This document shows, piece after piece, positions 44,291 through 54,491 of a DNA stretch of 64,000 nt; positions within the stretch are counted from its first letter, which is position 1; the number at the start of each line of letters is the position of its first letter. The stretch comes from Blastococcus sp. CT_GayMR19. GTDB taxonomy: Bacteria > Actinomycetota > Actinomycetes > Mycobacteriales > Geodermatophilaceae. Position numbers and translations under genes: made by a program. The stretch lies in assembly GCF_004570385.1 (NCBI RefSeq), contig NZ_SPQL01000014.1:46235-110234 (forward strand), read 5' to 3'. The notes beneath the pieces are model-generated. The model made no database searches. It had not been told where the DNA came from and worked only from the letters and a program-made list of their open reading frames with translations.

Positions 44291-45742
44291 ATGGCCGGCT
44301 CCGGAACGCTGGTCGCGGGGGTCGACTCCTCGACCCAGGCGTGCAAGGTGGTGGTCCGGAAGGCGGAGACCGGCCGGCTCGTCCGGGAGGGCCGGGCGCC
44401 GCATCCGCCGGGGACCGAGGTCGACCCGGCCGCGTGGGAGGCGGCGCTGCAGCGGGCGCTGACCGAGGCCGGGGGACTGGACGACGTCGCCGGGATCGCC
44501 GTCGGAGGGCAGCAGCACGGCATGGTCTGCCTGGATCGGGACGGCGAGGTCGTGCGGCCGGCCCTGCTCTGGAACGACACCCGCTCGGCCGGCGCCGCGA
44601 CCGACCTGATCGCCGAGCTCGGCGGCGGCGACGCCGGCCGGAAGGCGTGGGCCGACGCCGTCGGGCTGGTGCCGGTCGCCTCGTTCACGGTCACCAAGCT
44701 GCGCTGGCTCGCCGAGCACGAGCCCGCGAACGCCGACCGGACGGCGGCCGTCTGCCTGCCGCACGACTGGCTGACCTGGCGGCTGTCCGGGGGCCGCAGC
44801 GGTGGGTCGGTGAGTGGCCGGCGGAGCCTCGACGCGCTCGTCACCGACCGCGGGGACGCCAGCGGCACCGGCTACTGGTCGGCGGCCTCGGGGGAGTACC
44901 GGCTCGACCTTCTCGAGCGGGCGCTCGGCCGCACCGCCGTCGTCCCGCGCGTGCTGGGCCCGGCCGAGCAGGCGGGCACGGCGATCGGCGGTGCGGCCCT
45001 GGGGCCCGGGACCGGTGACAACGCGGCCGCCGCGCTGGGGCTGGCGGCCGAGCCGGGGGACGTCGTCCTCTCGATCGGCACGTCCGGGGTGGCGTCGATC
45101 GTGTCGACGTCGCCGGCGGTCGACCCGTCCGGGACGGTCGCCGGGTTCGCCGACGCCACCGGCAACTTCCTGCCCCTGGTCGCCATGCTCAATGCCGCTC
45201 AGGTGCTCGACGCGACCGCCCGGCTGCTCGGCGTCGACCACGCCACGCTGTCGCGGCTCGCTCTCTCGGCCCCGGCCGGCGCGGGTGGCCTGGTGCTCGT
45301 GCCCTACCTCGAGGGGGAGCGGACGCCGGACCGGCCGGACGCCACCGGCGCCGTGCACGGGCTGACCCAGGCGACGGCCGATCCGGCCCACCTGGCCCGC
45401 GCCGCGGTGGAGGGCCTGCTCTGCGGTCTGGCCGACGGCCTGGACGCCATCGCGTCGGGCGGGACCCCGGTGCGCCGGGTGTTCCTCGTCGGCGGCGGGG
45501 CGCAGTCGGAGGCCGTGCGCCGGATCGCCCCCGCCGTCCTCGGTGTGCCGGTGCTCGTGCCGCCGGCGGGGGAGTACGTCGCCGACGGCGCCGCCCGGCA
45601 GGCCGCCTGGGTGCTGGCCGGCGGGCCGACCGCTCCCGAATGGGCGCGGCCCGGCACGGTGCGCCACGAGGCCGATCCGGTCCCCCACGTGCGGGAGCGC
45701 TACGCCGAGGTCCGCGACCTGACCGCGCGGCGCAAGCATTGA
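44291..45742 (+). CDS. xylB: Xylulokinase
   Basis: A 483-residue FGGY kinase producing xylulose-5-phosphate. [38 protein letters not shown] and [13 protein letters not shown] with the catalytic Asp are present, as is [20 protein letters not shown] 44291 directly follows the xylA stop, so the pair is coupled. A very strong bidirectional hairpin follows. Confidence 0.96.
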   Translation: MAGSGTLVAGVDSSTQACKVVVRKAETGRLVREGRAPHPPGTEVDPAAWEAALQRALTEAGGLDDVAGIAVGGQQHGMVCLDRDGEVVRPALLWNDTRSAGAATDLIAELGGGDAGRKAWADAVGLVPVASFTVTKLRWLAEHEPANADRTAAVCLPHDWLTWRLSGGRSGGSVSGRRSLDALVTDRGDASGTGYWSAASGEYRLDLLERALGRTAVVPRVLGPAEQAGTAIGGAALGPGTGDNAAAALGLAAEPGDVVLSIGTSGVASIVSTSPAVDPSGTVAGFADATGNFLPLVAMLNAAQVLDATARLLGVDHATLSRLALSAPAGAGGLVLVPYLEGERTPDRPDATGAVHGLTQATADPAHLARAAVEGLLCGLADGLDAIASGGTPVRRVFLVGGGAQSEAVRRIAPAVLGVPVLVPPAGEYVADGAARQAAWVLAGGPTAPEWARPGTVRHEADPVPHVRERYAEVRDLTARRKH

Positions 45743-45787
45743 ACCGGTGGGGCCCGGAATCGACGTGATTCCGGGCCCCACCGGTTC
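45741..45787. terminator. Perfect 21-bp bidirectional terminator hairpin
   Basis: Arms 45741-45761 and 45767-45787 pair over 21 bp without mismatch around a 5-base loop GACGT; the left arm overlaps the xylB stop. It separates convergent xylB and the DUF427 gene. The inner part CCCGGAATC-GACGT-GATTCCGGG resembles the hairpin at 46709-46751. Confidence 0.88.
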
Positions 45788-45802
45788 GACCCCCGACGCG
45801 AC

Positions 45803-46615
45803 TCACGACCAGGGCGTGACCGGCCGCTCCTGGCGCTCGCCGTCGACGACGAGGTCGACCTTCTCGTTGTAGAAGCACATCAGCCCCGCGATGCGCGGGT
45901 TCTCGGCGATCGGGGTCGGGTAGCTCCACACGAGGTCCTCCACGACCCGCTCGCCGACGCGGACCGACCACCACGATGCGACGCCCTTGTAGGGGCAGAT
46001 CGTGTGGGTGGAGGTGGGCGAGAGCTCGGCAACGACGTCCTCTCGTGGGAGGTAGTACCGCACCGGCAGGGTGGTCTCGAAGAGCAGCGTGGGGCGGGTG
46101 CTCTCGGCGAGCAGGTGTCCGTCCAGCTCTACCCGGACATGGCGGGAGCTGGGTGCCACGTCGACCCGTGTGTGCGGGTCGCGGGCGTGGGCCATCAGCG
46201 GCTCGTCCTCCTCGAACCAGTCGAGCCGCCGCCACGAGAACGTGACCATGCCGGTCAGGGCCTCGAGCGGGGGAGGGGGCGACCGGTGCATCCAGGCGCC
46301 GCCCTCCACCCGGCGGCCGCCCGCCGCCACCGCCCAGGTCGTCGTCCCGGAGTCGTCGAGCTGCCCGTCGACCAGCACCCCGGGGCGGACGTCCTCGACG
46401 GGCACGTAGTAGGTCGGCAGGAAGCTGCGCGGCAGGGCGCCGGGCCCGTACGTGAGGTGCAGGACGGCCCGGCGGGAGTCGGCCACCAGCTCACCGCCGA
46501 GGCGGACGCGGATCCAGCGCGCGGTGGGTTCGACCGACGGCCACCACAGTTGCATCCCGGGGCGATCGGCCAGGACCACCTCGATGCCCCGATGCGACGT
46601 GCTCGGTGCGCTCAC
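45803..46615 (-). CDS. Tandem DUF427 protein
   Basis: A 270-residue protein with two copies of the DUF427 fold: residues about 30-115 (ELVADSRRAVLHLTYGPGAL, PTYYVPVEDVRP) and about 145-255 (HLLAESTRPTLLFETTLPVR, YYLPREDVV, ICPYKGVASWWSVRVGERV). The fold is small and beta-rich; its biochemical role is not established. It is flanked by strong hairpins and is probably transcribed alone. Confidence 0.85.
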   Translation of the reverse strand: MSAPSTSHRGIEVVLADRPGMQLWWPSVEPTARWIRVRLGGELVADSRRAVLHLTYGPGALPRSFLPTYYVPVEDVRPGVLVDGQLDDSGTTTWAVAAGGRRVEGGAWMHRSPPPPLEALTGMVTFSWRRLDWFEEDEPLMAHARDPHTRVDVAPSSRHVRVELDGHLLAESTRPTLLFETTLPVRYYLPREDVVAELSPTSTHTICPYKGVASWWSVRVGERVVEDLVWSYPTPIAENPRIAGLMCFYNEKVDLVVDGERQERPVTPWS

Positions 46616-46708
46616 CCGGACCAGCGTGCTCGCGCAGCCCGCCGCGGAGCAAGGGTCTGTGGGTCTCGTCGGGCCCCCGCCTCGGCTGGCAGCGGCGGTG
46701 AGGGCTGA

Positions 46709-46751
46709 ACCGCCGAGGCCCGGGATCGAGGTGATCCCGGGCCCCGGCGGT
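46709..46751. terminator. Hairpin terminator downstream of the DHA2 efflux gene
   Basis: Stem arms 46709-46727 and 46733-46751 match 18 of 19 around loop GAGGT. It follows the stop of the minus-strand efflux gene and precedes the DUF427 gene. The core sequence and 5-base loop type match the 45741 terminator. Confidence 0.82.
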
Positions 46752-46765
46752 GCACAGCTGCGCGG

Positions 46766-48547
<1,782 letters not shown>

Positions 48548-48555
48548 TCAGGTGG

Positions 48556-49155
48556 TCAGCGCGGCGGCGCGGGCAGACCGGCGGTCACCACGTCCCACGC
48601 CTCGTCGACGAGGTCGGTCAGTGAGGCGGTGAAGTCGGTGGCGAGCCAGCGGTGCAGGGCGGTACGCATCACGCAGGCCTGCACCGAGGCCAGCAGGCTC
48701 GGGTAGACGTCGATACCGACCCGCGTTCCGGTCCGTTCCGCGATCGCGACGGCCAGCACTCGCTCCGACTCGCCGAAACCCGCGACCAGTCGCCCGATCA
48801 GCGCCGGGTGGGCGTCGATCACGGTCAGGCGCAGGGGCCACAGCTCGCGGTCCTCGGCCATCTCCGCCGCCATCTTCCGGTGGACGGCGCGCACCGCCTC
48901 GACCGCCGACTCCTCCGCCGGCCGCCCGGTGAAGAGCCCGGCGAGGTGCTGCGGCGCGCCGGGATCGAGCCCGAGCACCGCGTCGTCCTTCGACGGGAAG
49001 TAGTTGAAGAAGGTGCGCGGCGAGACGTGGGCCCGCTCGGCGATGTCGTCGATGGACACGCCGTCCAGCCCGCGCTCGGCGACCAGCCGGAGGGCCGCCT
49101 CGTGGAGCGCCAGCCGGGTGGCCTGCTTCTTGCGCTCGCGGAGTCCGGACGTCAC
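48556..49155 (-). CDS. TetR-family regulator of the DHA2 efflux pump
   Basis: A 199-residue TetR/AcrR regulator. The helix-turn-helix reads LALHEAALRLVAERGLDGVS then IAERAHVSPRTFFNYFPSKD. The C-terminal half fits the MftR-like ligand-binding domain (TALHRWLATD). The start is GTG 49155. Two dyads lie just upstream. The efflux gene is 110 bp downstream in the same orientation, so drug-induced autoregulation is likely. Confidence 0.9.
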   Translation of the reverse strand: MTSGLRERKKQATRLALHEAALRLVAERGLDGVSIDDIAERAHVSPRTFFNYFPSKDDAVLGLDPGAPQHLAGLFTGRPAEESAVEAVRAVHRKMAAEMAEDRELWPLRLTVIDAHPALIGRLVAGFGESERVLAVAIAERTGTRVGIDVYPSLLASVQACVMRTALHRWLATDFTASLTDLVDEAWDVVTAGLPAPPR

Positions 49156-49436
49156 GGAACCATGGTCGCCATTCTTTGCATGCAGTGCAAGTTTGCAGAC
49201 TCTGCACGGAGTGTCGTGTCGCTCACGTCTACGGGCCCCCGGCGGGACGCAGTGCGCGGGTCCCGTGGCGGCCCGAGCTGGCGAAACGCAGGCCGCGTCG
49301 CGCGCGTCGAATTTTCTGCAGCGATCGCCGCTGGATCGGTTTTCAGCGCGGCATACCCGGGCACAGCGCCGCTCGACCGGTCCCGGCGTGGCCGTGAAAC
49401 CCCCGCGCCGGGACCGTGCCGTGTGGCGGGGCCGGG
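49156..49436. promoter_or_regulatory. Upstream region of the tetR gene with two operator-like dyads
   Basis: TTGCATGCAGTGCAA (49176-49190) and TTGCAGACTCTGCAC (49193-49207) share the pattern TTGCA-N5-TGCA[A/C]; their starts are 17 bp apart. They lie 20-50 bp upstream of the tetR start and are far more A/T-rich than the surroundings. The rest of this 281-bp stretch, up to the NlpC/P60 gene, shows no gene. Confidence 0.65.
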
Positions 49437-50549
49437 TCAGCCGGCGATGCGGCGGGCGCTGGAGAAGCTGCCCATGGAATCGATCGACGCGGTCTTGACC
49501 GGTACGCCCGATGTCGAGGCGTGCACCATCTGCCCGTTGCCGATGTACATCCCGACGTGACTGACCGGGCTGTAGAAGAACAGCAGGTCCCCGGGCTGGA
49601 GAGCCGCCCGTGACACCGGGGCGCCCATCGTCGACTGCATCCGGCTCGAGTGCGGCAGGGCGACGCCGGCGGCCGCGTAGGCGTACTGCGTGAGCCCGGA
49701 GCAGTCGAAGGCGTTCGGGCCACCGGCGCCCCACACGTACGGATCGCCGATCTGGGCCATGGCAGCGCTGACGGCGGACTGCGCCGCGGCGCTGCCGCCG
49801 GCCAGTGCCGCGGCAGGCGCGGGCGCAGCGGCCGGGGGCGCCGGCCGGGCGGCCCGCTCCCGAGGGGCACCGACGACGGTCGGTGCCGCGGCGGCGGCCT
49901 GCTCGCGTGCGTGTCGTTCGGCGGCGGCCCGGGAGGCCCGCTGTTCCTCCTCGGTCAGCCGCTCGTACGCCGCCTGGTAGACGGCGATCTGGGCGTCCAG
50001 CTCGCGCTTCTGCGCGGTGACGCGGTCCACCTGCACCTGCGCCTCGGTGGCGAGCTGCTCGGTCGCCGCCTTCGCCCGGTCGGCGTCGTCCGTCGCCTGC
50101 TGCGCGCCACCCAGGACGCCGTTGTTGTGCTCGGCGATCGTCTGCAGCATGCCGACCCGGTCGAGGAGCTCGTCGGCGGACCCACTCGTCAGGATCGCCT
50201 GGAGCGGGCCGAGCCGATCGCCGGTCCATGCCCCGCGGGCCACCGCGCGGACGTGGTCCCGCGCCTCGGCCAGGTCGTCCTCTGCCACGACGAGCTCCTC
50301 GGCGGCGAGGTCCGCCGCCTCCCGGGTCGCCTCGAGCTGCTCGCGGGCCTCGTTGAACTGCTCGGTGAGGACCTCGAGGTCGTGGGCCCGCGCGGCGACG
50401 AGGTCCGCGGCCTGCCGGGAGGTGGTGGGCTGTTCGGGTACGGCTGCGGCCGGGAGGGGGGTGAGGACGACCCCGCCGGCGGTGAGGAGGGCCAGGAGCG
50501 CTCGGCGGCCGGTGGAGCGGCGGCCGGCAGGCATGCGGGAACTCGCCAT
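49437..50549 (-). CDS. RipA-like NlpC/P60 peptidoglycan endopeptidase
   Basis: A 370-residue secreted hydrolase. Residues about 13-36 form a signal peptide (RALLALLTAGGVVLTPLPAAA). Residues about 45-225 are a coiled-coil regulatory domain rich in Glu, Ala and Arg. An Ala/Pro linker follows, then the NlpC/P60 domain: catalytic Cys283 in AFDCSGLTQYAYAAAG, His331 in VSHVGMYIG, His343 in MVHAS. It cleaves peptide stems during cell-wall remodelling or division. ATG 50549 is chosen for a normal signal peptide. A c-di-AMP riboswitch precedes it. Confidence 0.94.
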   Translation of the reverse strand: MASSRMPAGRRSTGRRALLALLTAGGVVLTPLPAAAVPEQPTTSRQAADLVAARAHDLEVLTEQFNEAREQLEATREAADLAAEELVVAEDDLAEARDHVRAVARGAWTGDRLGPLQAILTSGSADELLDRVGMLQTIAEHNNGVLGGAQQATDDADRAKAATEQLATEAQVQVDRVTAQKRELDAQIAVYQAAYERLTEEEQRASRAAAERHAREQAAAAAPTVVGAPRERAARPAPPAAAPAPAAALAGGSAAAQSAVSAAMAQIGDPYVWGAGGPNAFDCSGLTQYAYAAAGVALPHSSRMQSTMGAPVSRAALQPGDLLFFYSPVSHVGMYIGNGQMVHASTSGVPVKTASIDSMGSFSSARRIAG

Positions 50550-50569
50550 GTGCGGCGGGTTGTCCTTCC

Positions 50570-50724
50570 TTCCACGGCCGCCTACCGAGTTAGCTGACGG
50601 GTTCGGGCGGGAAGACGCCCGGCGCCGACGGTCCGATCGGGCCGTCGGTCGCTTCACCCCGGTGGTGCGATGGGTCCCCGGTCCTGTGCCGGCGAGATGC
50701 TCCGGCGGGTGGTTCGGCGGCGTC
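50570..50724 (-). ncRNA. ydaO-type c-di-AMP riboswitch
   Basis: On the minus strand the leader contains GGACCGGGGACCCA, then GGGGTGAAGC, and near the 3' end GCCCGAACCCGTCAGCTAAC followed by TCGGTAGGCGG. This order and the CCGUCAGCUAAC block are typical of actinobacterial ydaO riboswitches before rpf and NlpC/P60 genes. Terminal arms CGCCGCC and GGCGG can pair. The start codon lies about 20 nt beyond. c-di-AMP binding would turn the wall hydrolase off. Boundaries are approximate. Confidence 0.85.
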
Positions 50725-51092
50725 CGGCCGGTCGTCGCCTGGGGGCGACAGCGGAGGCCGTCCGGACGCCGCCGACGCTAGGGGCGCCGTCCCGAGGGGA
50801 CAAACCGATCAAGCGGTTCCACCTGGGGAAACGCTGAAACTCCGCGAGCCCCTCACTGGCTGTGAGACGCCACCTGCGGGATCGCAGCTGTACGGCGCGC
50901 CCTGTGCGAACGAGGCCGGGATCCCGGTCGGCCGGAAGCGACGTGCCGTTGTCACGTTCTGTCGAGCATCGTTCGGCGGAGCGTCTGGGGCGAGCCGGGA
51001 GGCGCGCGGCCTGTATCCCCGTCCACGTCCGGCGCTCCTTCCATCGACGGCCGCACGGAAGGTGCGGACCACCCGATGGAGAGGAGATGACC
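50725..51092. promoter_or_regulatory. Divergent upstream region, RipA-like gene and ykgB-like gene
   Basis: For the minus strand, TTGTCC (50798-50803) and TAGCGT (50774-50779), 18 bp apart, could be the promoter feeding the riboswitch. For the plus strand no clear promoter was found; GAGGAG at 51081-51086 is the ribosome site of the YkgB-like gene. No gene was seen in the remaining sequence. Confidence 0.4.
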
Positions 51093-51629
51093 ATGGTCGA
51101 GACCTCGTCGACGACCCTGATGACGCGATCCACGGCGGCGGCGCCGCCGGAGACGCCCGCAGGGAACGGCCGGACCACGCGCCTGCCGGGCGCGGCCGTG
51201 GTCCACCGTGCGGTCGAGGTCAACCAGCGCTACGCCCCGACGCTGGTGCGTCTGGCGCTCGCCACGGTGTTCGTGTGGTTCGGTGCGCTCAAGCTCATCG
51301 GGGCCAGCCCCGTGGAGGACCTGATCGCCGCGACGCTCCCGTTCGTCGACGCGGGCTTCGCCGTACCGGCGCTGGGGATCGTCGAGGTGGCGATCGGGCT
51401 GGTCCTCGCGCTCGGCCTCTTCCCGCGGACGACCCTCCTGGTCCTGGCGGGACATCTGGCCGGCACGTTCCTCTCCTTCGTGACGGCGTCCGAGCTGATG
51501 TGGGGGGCGCACATCTTCGAGCTCACCGCGGACGGTGAGTTCGTGCTCAAGAACGTCGTCCTGATCAGCGCGGCGCTGCTCCTGATCGCCACCTACAGCC
51601 CGCGCACGGACGAGCGCGCCACCGCCTGA
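51093..51629 (+). CDS. YkgB/DoxX-like membrane protein
   Basis: A 178-residue protein with four hydrophobic segments: LVRLALATVFVWFGALKLIG, VPALGIVEVAIGLVLALGLF, TTLLVLAGHLAGTFLSFVTA, and VVLISAALLLIATY. This matches the DUF417/YkgB and DoxX-like family, whose members have been linked to chlorine or oxidant stress in other bacteria. The N terminus is soluble and Thr/Ala-rich. ATG 51093 has GAGGAG 6 nt upstream; ATG 51087 is possible. Confidence 0.82.
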   Translation: MVETSSTTLMTRSTAAAPPETPAGNGRTTRLPGAAVVHRAVEVNQRYAPTLVRLALATVFVWFGALKLIGASPVEDLIAATLPFVDAGFAVPALGIVEVAIGLVLALGLFPRTTLLVLAGHLAGTFLSFVTASELMWGAHIFELTADGEFVLKNVVLISAALLLIATYSPRTDERATA

Positions 51630-51641
51630 CCCGGACCGCCG

Positions 51642-51677
51642 GACGGCGCCGGGGCCCGCACGGGCTCCGGCGCCGTT
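51642..51677. terminator. Bidirectional hairpin between convergent genes
   Basis: Arms 51642-51657 and 51662-51677 pair over 16 positions (14 matches, one of the others a G-T) around GCAC. It lies between the ykgB-like gene and the GYD gene, which converge. Confidence 0.75.
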
Positions 51678-51693
51678 CGGCTGTCCGGAGGTG

Positions 51694-52020
51694 TCAGCTG
51701 CCCGGTGGCTTGTACCGGACCTGCCCGGCCATGCGGAGGGCGTCCAACGTCTCGTCGACGGTCATGAGGACGGTCGTCTCCACGGAGCTGAGCGCGCCGC
51801 CGGCACCGATCGCCAGGACGACGGCCGCGATGGAGACGTTGTCCGGCGCCTCCCAGAGGTTGTAGCCGTCATGCGGTCCGAAGGCGTACCAGAAGCCGTG
51901 GAGCTTCCCGCCGACCGACTCGATGTAGGTCTGCGCCGCGGTCCGGCGGTCCTCGGGGTTGGCGATGAGCCGGGCCCAGGTCTCCGGCGTGTAGCTGAAC
52001 CTGGTCAGGTAGAGCGGCAT
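51694..52020 (-). CDS. GYD-domain protein
   Basis: A 108-residue protein with the GYD pattern: MPLYLTRFSYTPETWARLI at the start, KLHGFWYAFGPHDGYNLWEA in the middle, and SSVETTVLMTVDE near the end. It has a ferredoxin-like fold of uncertain function. ATG 52020 is used; the frame extends further upstream but runs into the non-coding repeat side. Confidence 0.85.
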   Translation of the reverse strand: MPLYLTRFSYTPETWARLIANPEDRRTAAQTYIESVGGKLHGFWYAFGPHDGYNLWEAPDNVSIAAVVLAIGAGGALSSVETTVLMTVDETLDALRMAGQVRYKPPGS

Positions 52021-52125
52021 GTCCTGTCCGTCCCGTGCGTCGGTCGCGTCGCTCGGCGTGGGGGCGTCCGAGCGTAGCCACGACCCGCGGGCGGGGGACG
52101 GTGTCGGAGCGCGCATCGCCTGCCG

Positions 52126-52177
52126 GCTTTCGGTACCGGAAGCGAGGCGGCGCAGCTCAGCTTTCGGTACCGGAAGC
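52126..52177. repeat. Paired palindrome repeat, unit 5
   Basis: GCTTTCGGTACCGGAAGC occurs twice, at 52126-52143 and 52160-52177, starts 34 bp apart, between the GYD gene and the class II amidotransferase gene. Both have the same single-arm mismatch and the same orientation, unlike unit 3 where they are inverted. Confidence 0.9.
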
Positions 52178-52239
52178 TGGGCGCCGACACCTCGACCGCG
52201 CCGCGGGCTCCCGGCCGTCGGTCAGTCGACGACGTGCGC

Positions 52240-52998
52240 TCAGCGGGCGGTGGACAGCCGCTCGCCGGAGAGGACGGTGCTCGCCAGCGTTCCGCGGCGC
52301 ACGACCAGCAGGTCGCCGTTGGCCAGCTCCTGCCAGCCGCGGCCCCAGCCGCTGGAGGAGACCACCACGGCGTCGTCCGTGACCCGGTAGCGCAGCCGGT
52401 AGTACTCGGGATCCTTGTCCTCCAGGGGCCCGTCCTCGTCGTACCGGCACAGCGCGATCAGCTCGTCCGGCGTCATCAGCAGGCAGTTCAGGCTGGTGAA
52501 GGGCGACGTGCGCGCGATCTCGTCGACGGTGTCGCGCAGCGCCTCGTGCGGCGTCGCGCCGTCGGCCGTGCGTGTGAGCAGGGCGAGGAAGTAGCGCTCG
52601 CTGTCGGTCGTCCCGCGGCGGAGCCGGGCCACTCCGGGCGCCACCAGCGGGTCGAGCGACGCCGGTGACAGCACCGACCCGTTGTGCGCGAAGGCGACGC
52701 GCCCGTCGGTGAACGGATGGGTGTTCTCGATCCCGACGCCGAGCCCCATGGTCGCCCAGCGCAGGTGCGCCATGCCGAGGTCGGTGGCGTGGGTGCGGGC
52801 CCAGAGGGCGAACGACCGGCTGTCGCGGGCGGTGTCCGGACGCTTGTGCACCTTGACGCCGGACTGCGTCGCACGGGCGACCCCCCAGCCGTCGCCGTGC
52901 TTGACCGACAGCTCCGTGAAGTCGACGAGGTCCTCGTCGCCGAGCAGGCCGTGCAGGGTGACCGGGGTGCGGGTGGCCCAGCCCAGGAGTCGGCACAT
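52240..52998 (-). CDS. Class II glutamine amidotransferase
   Basis: A 252-residue Ntn-type glutaminase. Mature N-terminal nucleophile Cys2 (MCRLLGWATRTP), HGDGWGVA, MAHLRWATMG and NTHPFTDGRVAFAHNGSV match the YafJ/EgtC-like group. It releases ammonia from glutamine; the acceptor partner is unknown. It is downstream of no obvious operon partner and is followed by a paired palindrome repeat. Confidence 0.92.
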   Translation of the reverse strand: MCRLLGWATRTPVTLHGLLGDEDLVDFTELSVKHGDGWGVARATQSGVKVHKRPDTARDSRSFALWARTHATDLGMAHLRWATMGLGVGIENTHPFTDGRVAFAHNGSVLSPASLDPLVAPGVARLRRGTTDSERYFLALLTRTADGATPHEALRDTVDEIARTSPFTSLNCLLMTPDELIALCRYDEDGPLEDKDPEYYRLRYRVTDDAVVVSSSGWGRGWQELANGDLLVVRRGTLASTVLSGERLSTAR

Positions 52999-53089
52999 GG
53001 TGCGAATCGGCTTTCTCGGGAGCGGCAACGGGTTCGCCGTCCACCCTCCCCGCACGGGCCGCTGATCCCGCGGACATCCGGGCCGCGTC

Positions 53090-53485
53090 GTGGCGCACGG
53101 GGCGCCCGTGACCGACGGGCCCGGCCGGGCGCCCCGCGGGTCCCGCGCGGCCCTGGCCCCGGTGGTGGTGTTCTCGTTCGGGCTGTCGTGGGTGTTCTGC
53201 GTGCTCGGGCTGCTGCTGCGCTCGCCGAACGCGGTCATGAACGCCGGCTTCACGGGCATCTTCCCGCTGACGTTCCTGTCCAACGTGTTCGTCGATCCCC
53301 GCACGCTGCCCGGTCCGCTCGAGGCGTTCGTGGAGGTCAACCCGATCTCGATCCTGGCCACGGCATCCCGCTCGTTGATGGACGGGAAGCCCGACGGCGG
53401 CGCGATCCTGGTCTCGCTCGCGGTGGCCGCCGTGCTGGCCGCGGTCTTCCTGCCGATCACGACCCGGCTCTACCGCAGCCGCTGA
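53090..53485 (+). pseudogene. Truncated ABC-2 (DrrB-like) permease, C-terminal remnant
   Basis: Only about 120 codons remain. From residue about 24 they match the C-terminal half of daunorubicin-resistance-type permeases: FGLSWVFCVLGLLLRSPNAV, GIFPLTFLSNVFVDPRTLPG, FVEVNPISILATASRSLMDG and the ending ITTRLYRSR. The N-terminal four helices and the ATPase partner are missing; the amidotransferase gene lies directly upstream on the other strand. The frame is uninterrupted, but such a half protein should not function, so it is called a deletion remnant. Confidence 0.8.
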
Positions 53486-53515
53486 GGTGCGTGCGGCGGC
53501 CCACACGGGCGGCCG

Positions 53516-54343
53516 TCAGGCGCCGGGCGTCCACGCGACGGTGAGCTCGTTGCGCTGGCCGAACCGCTCGAGGTGGCTGCCGAGGACGTGCTGCACTCGA
53601 GCCAGGGACTCCTCGTCGGGCGCCTCGGCCAGGAGCGTGAGCACGCCGTCGCCGACCAGGACCACACCGGTCGCCTCGCCGATCTGCGCCGTCGACGCGC
53701 CGCCCTCGGTCGTCCAGGTCAGCCGGCGGCCGAGATGGGAGACGAGCTGCTTGGCGTAGCGGGCCGGCGCCTCGGTGAGCACGTCGGCGCGGGCGGTGAG
53801 GCGACTGGTCACGTGGGGATCCTCGGGGGAGCTGGGTTCGGGACCGAACCGGTCGGCGGTGGGGTGGACGGCGCTGCGCTCGGCGCCGGGCGAGGAGTAG
53901 CCGCGCGCCGCGTAGGGGAACCCGTCGAGCTCGGTCGTCCGCGGGCGCAGCTGGTAGTAGGAGCGGATCTCGTGGATCAGGCCCTCGCGGCAGGTGAACC
54001 ACTCGGCTCCGCGGGTCGCCACTCTCTCGGATGCCCCCTCCGGCAGCCACCACATCGTCCACTCGATGACCGCCTGGTCCGGGGTGGCGCAGATGCTGTC
54101 CACCACCCACCGGGCCGAGTTCATCCGGCCGGCCTTCCGCCAGTAGCGGGCCAGGTGCTCCGCCCCGGTGACCGCCGTCGAGCCGGTGTTGGGCGCCAGG
54201 AACCAGTGGACGACGTCCGGATGGAGGGTCGTGAGCATCAGGTCGACGTCGCCGGCGCTGCAGCCCTCGTAGTAGCGGCCGATCAGCGCGGTCCAGGCCG
54301 CGGTGGGGTCCCGGGCCGTCAGCGGGTCGGTCTCCTCGGTCAT
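53516..54343 (-). CDS. SnoaL/NTF2-like domain fused to DUF2218
   Basis: A 275-residue two-domain protein. Residues about 12-145 are SnoaL-like (AWTALIGRYYEGCSAGDVDL, LTTLHPDVVHWFLAPNTG, IHEIRSYYQLRP). Residues about 178-275 are DUF2218 (TSRLTARADVLTEAPARYAK, LVSHLGRRLTW, ELTVAWTPGA). The linker is proline-rich. ATG 54343 has GAGGAGG upstream. Both domains occur alone elsewhere; the fusion may link a small-molecule isomerase-like fold to a DUF2218 iron/redox-associated domain. Function unknown. Confidence 0.82.
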   Translation of the reverse strand: MTEETDPLTARDPTAAWTALIGRYYEGCSAGDVDLMLTTLHPDVVHWFLAPNTGSTAVTGAEHLARYWRKAGRMNSARWVVDSICATPDQAVIEWTMWWLPEGASERVATRGAEWFTCREGLIHEIRSYYQLRPRTTELDGFPYAARGYSSPGAERSAVHPTADRFGPEPSSPEDPHVTSRLTARADVLTEAPARYAKQLVSHLGRRLTWTTEGGASTAQIGEATGVVLVGDGVLTLLAEAPDEESLARVQHVLGSHLERFGQRNELTVAWTPGA

Positions 54344-54491
54344 TCCGCTGTGCCTCCTCGTCGCCGGCGTCCGTGCCGATCCCTCGCCCGGAGACTCTTC
54401 CAGGCGGACACGTGTGCCGGCCGGTAGCGTCCCGGCGCTACCGTCCGGGTTCGGCCGGGTGCCGGGCGAACGTCCGTGGAGGGGGTAGCCG

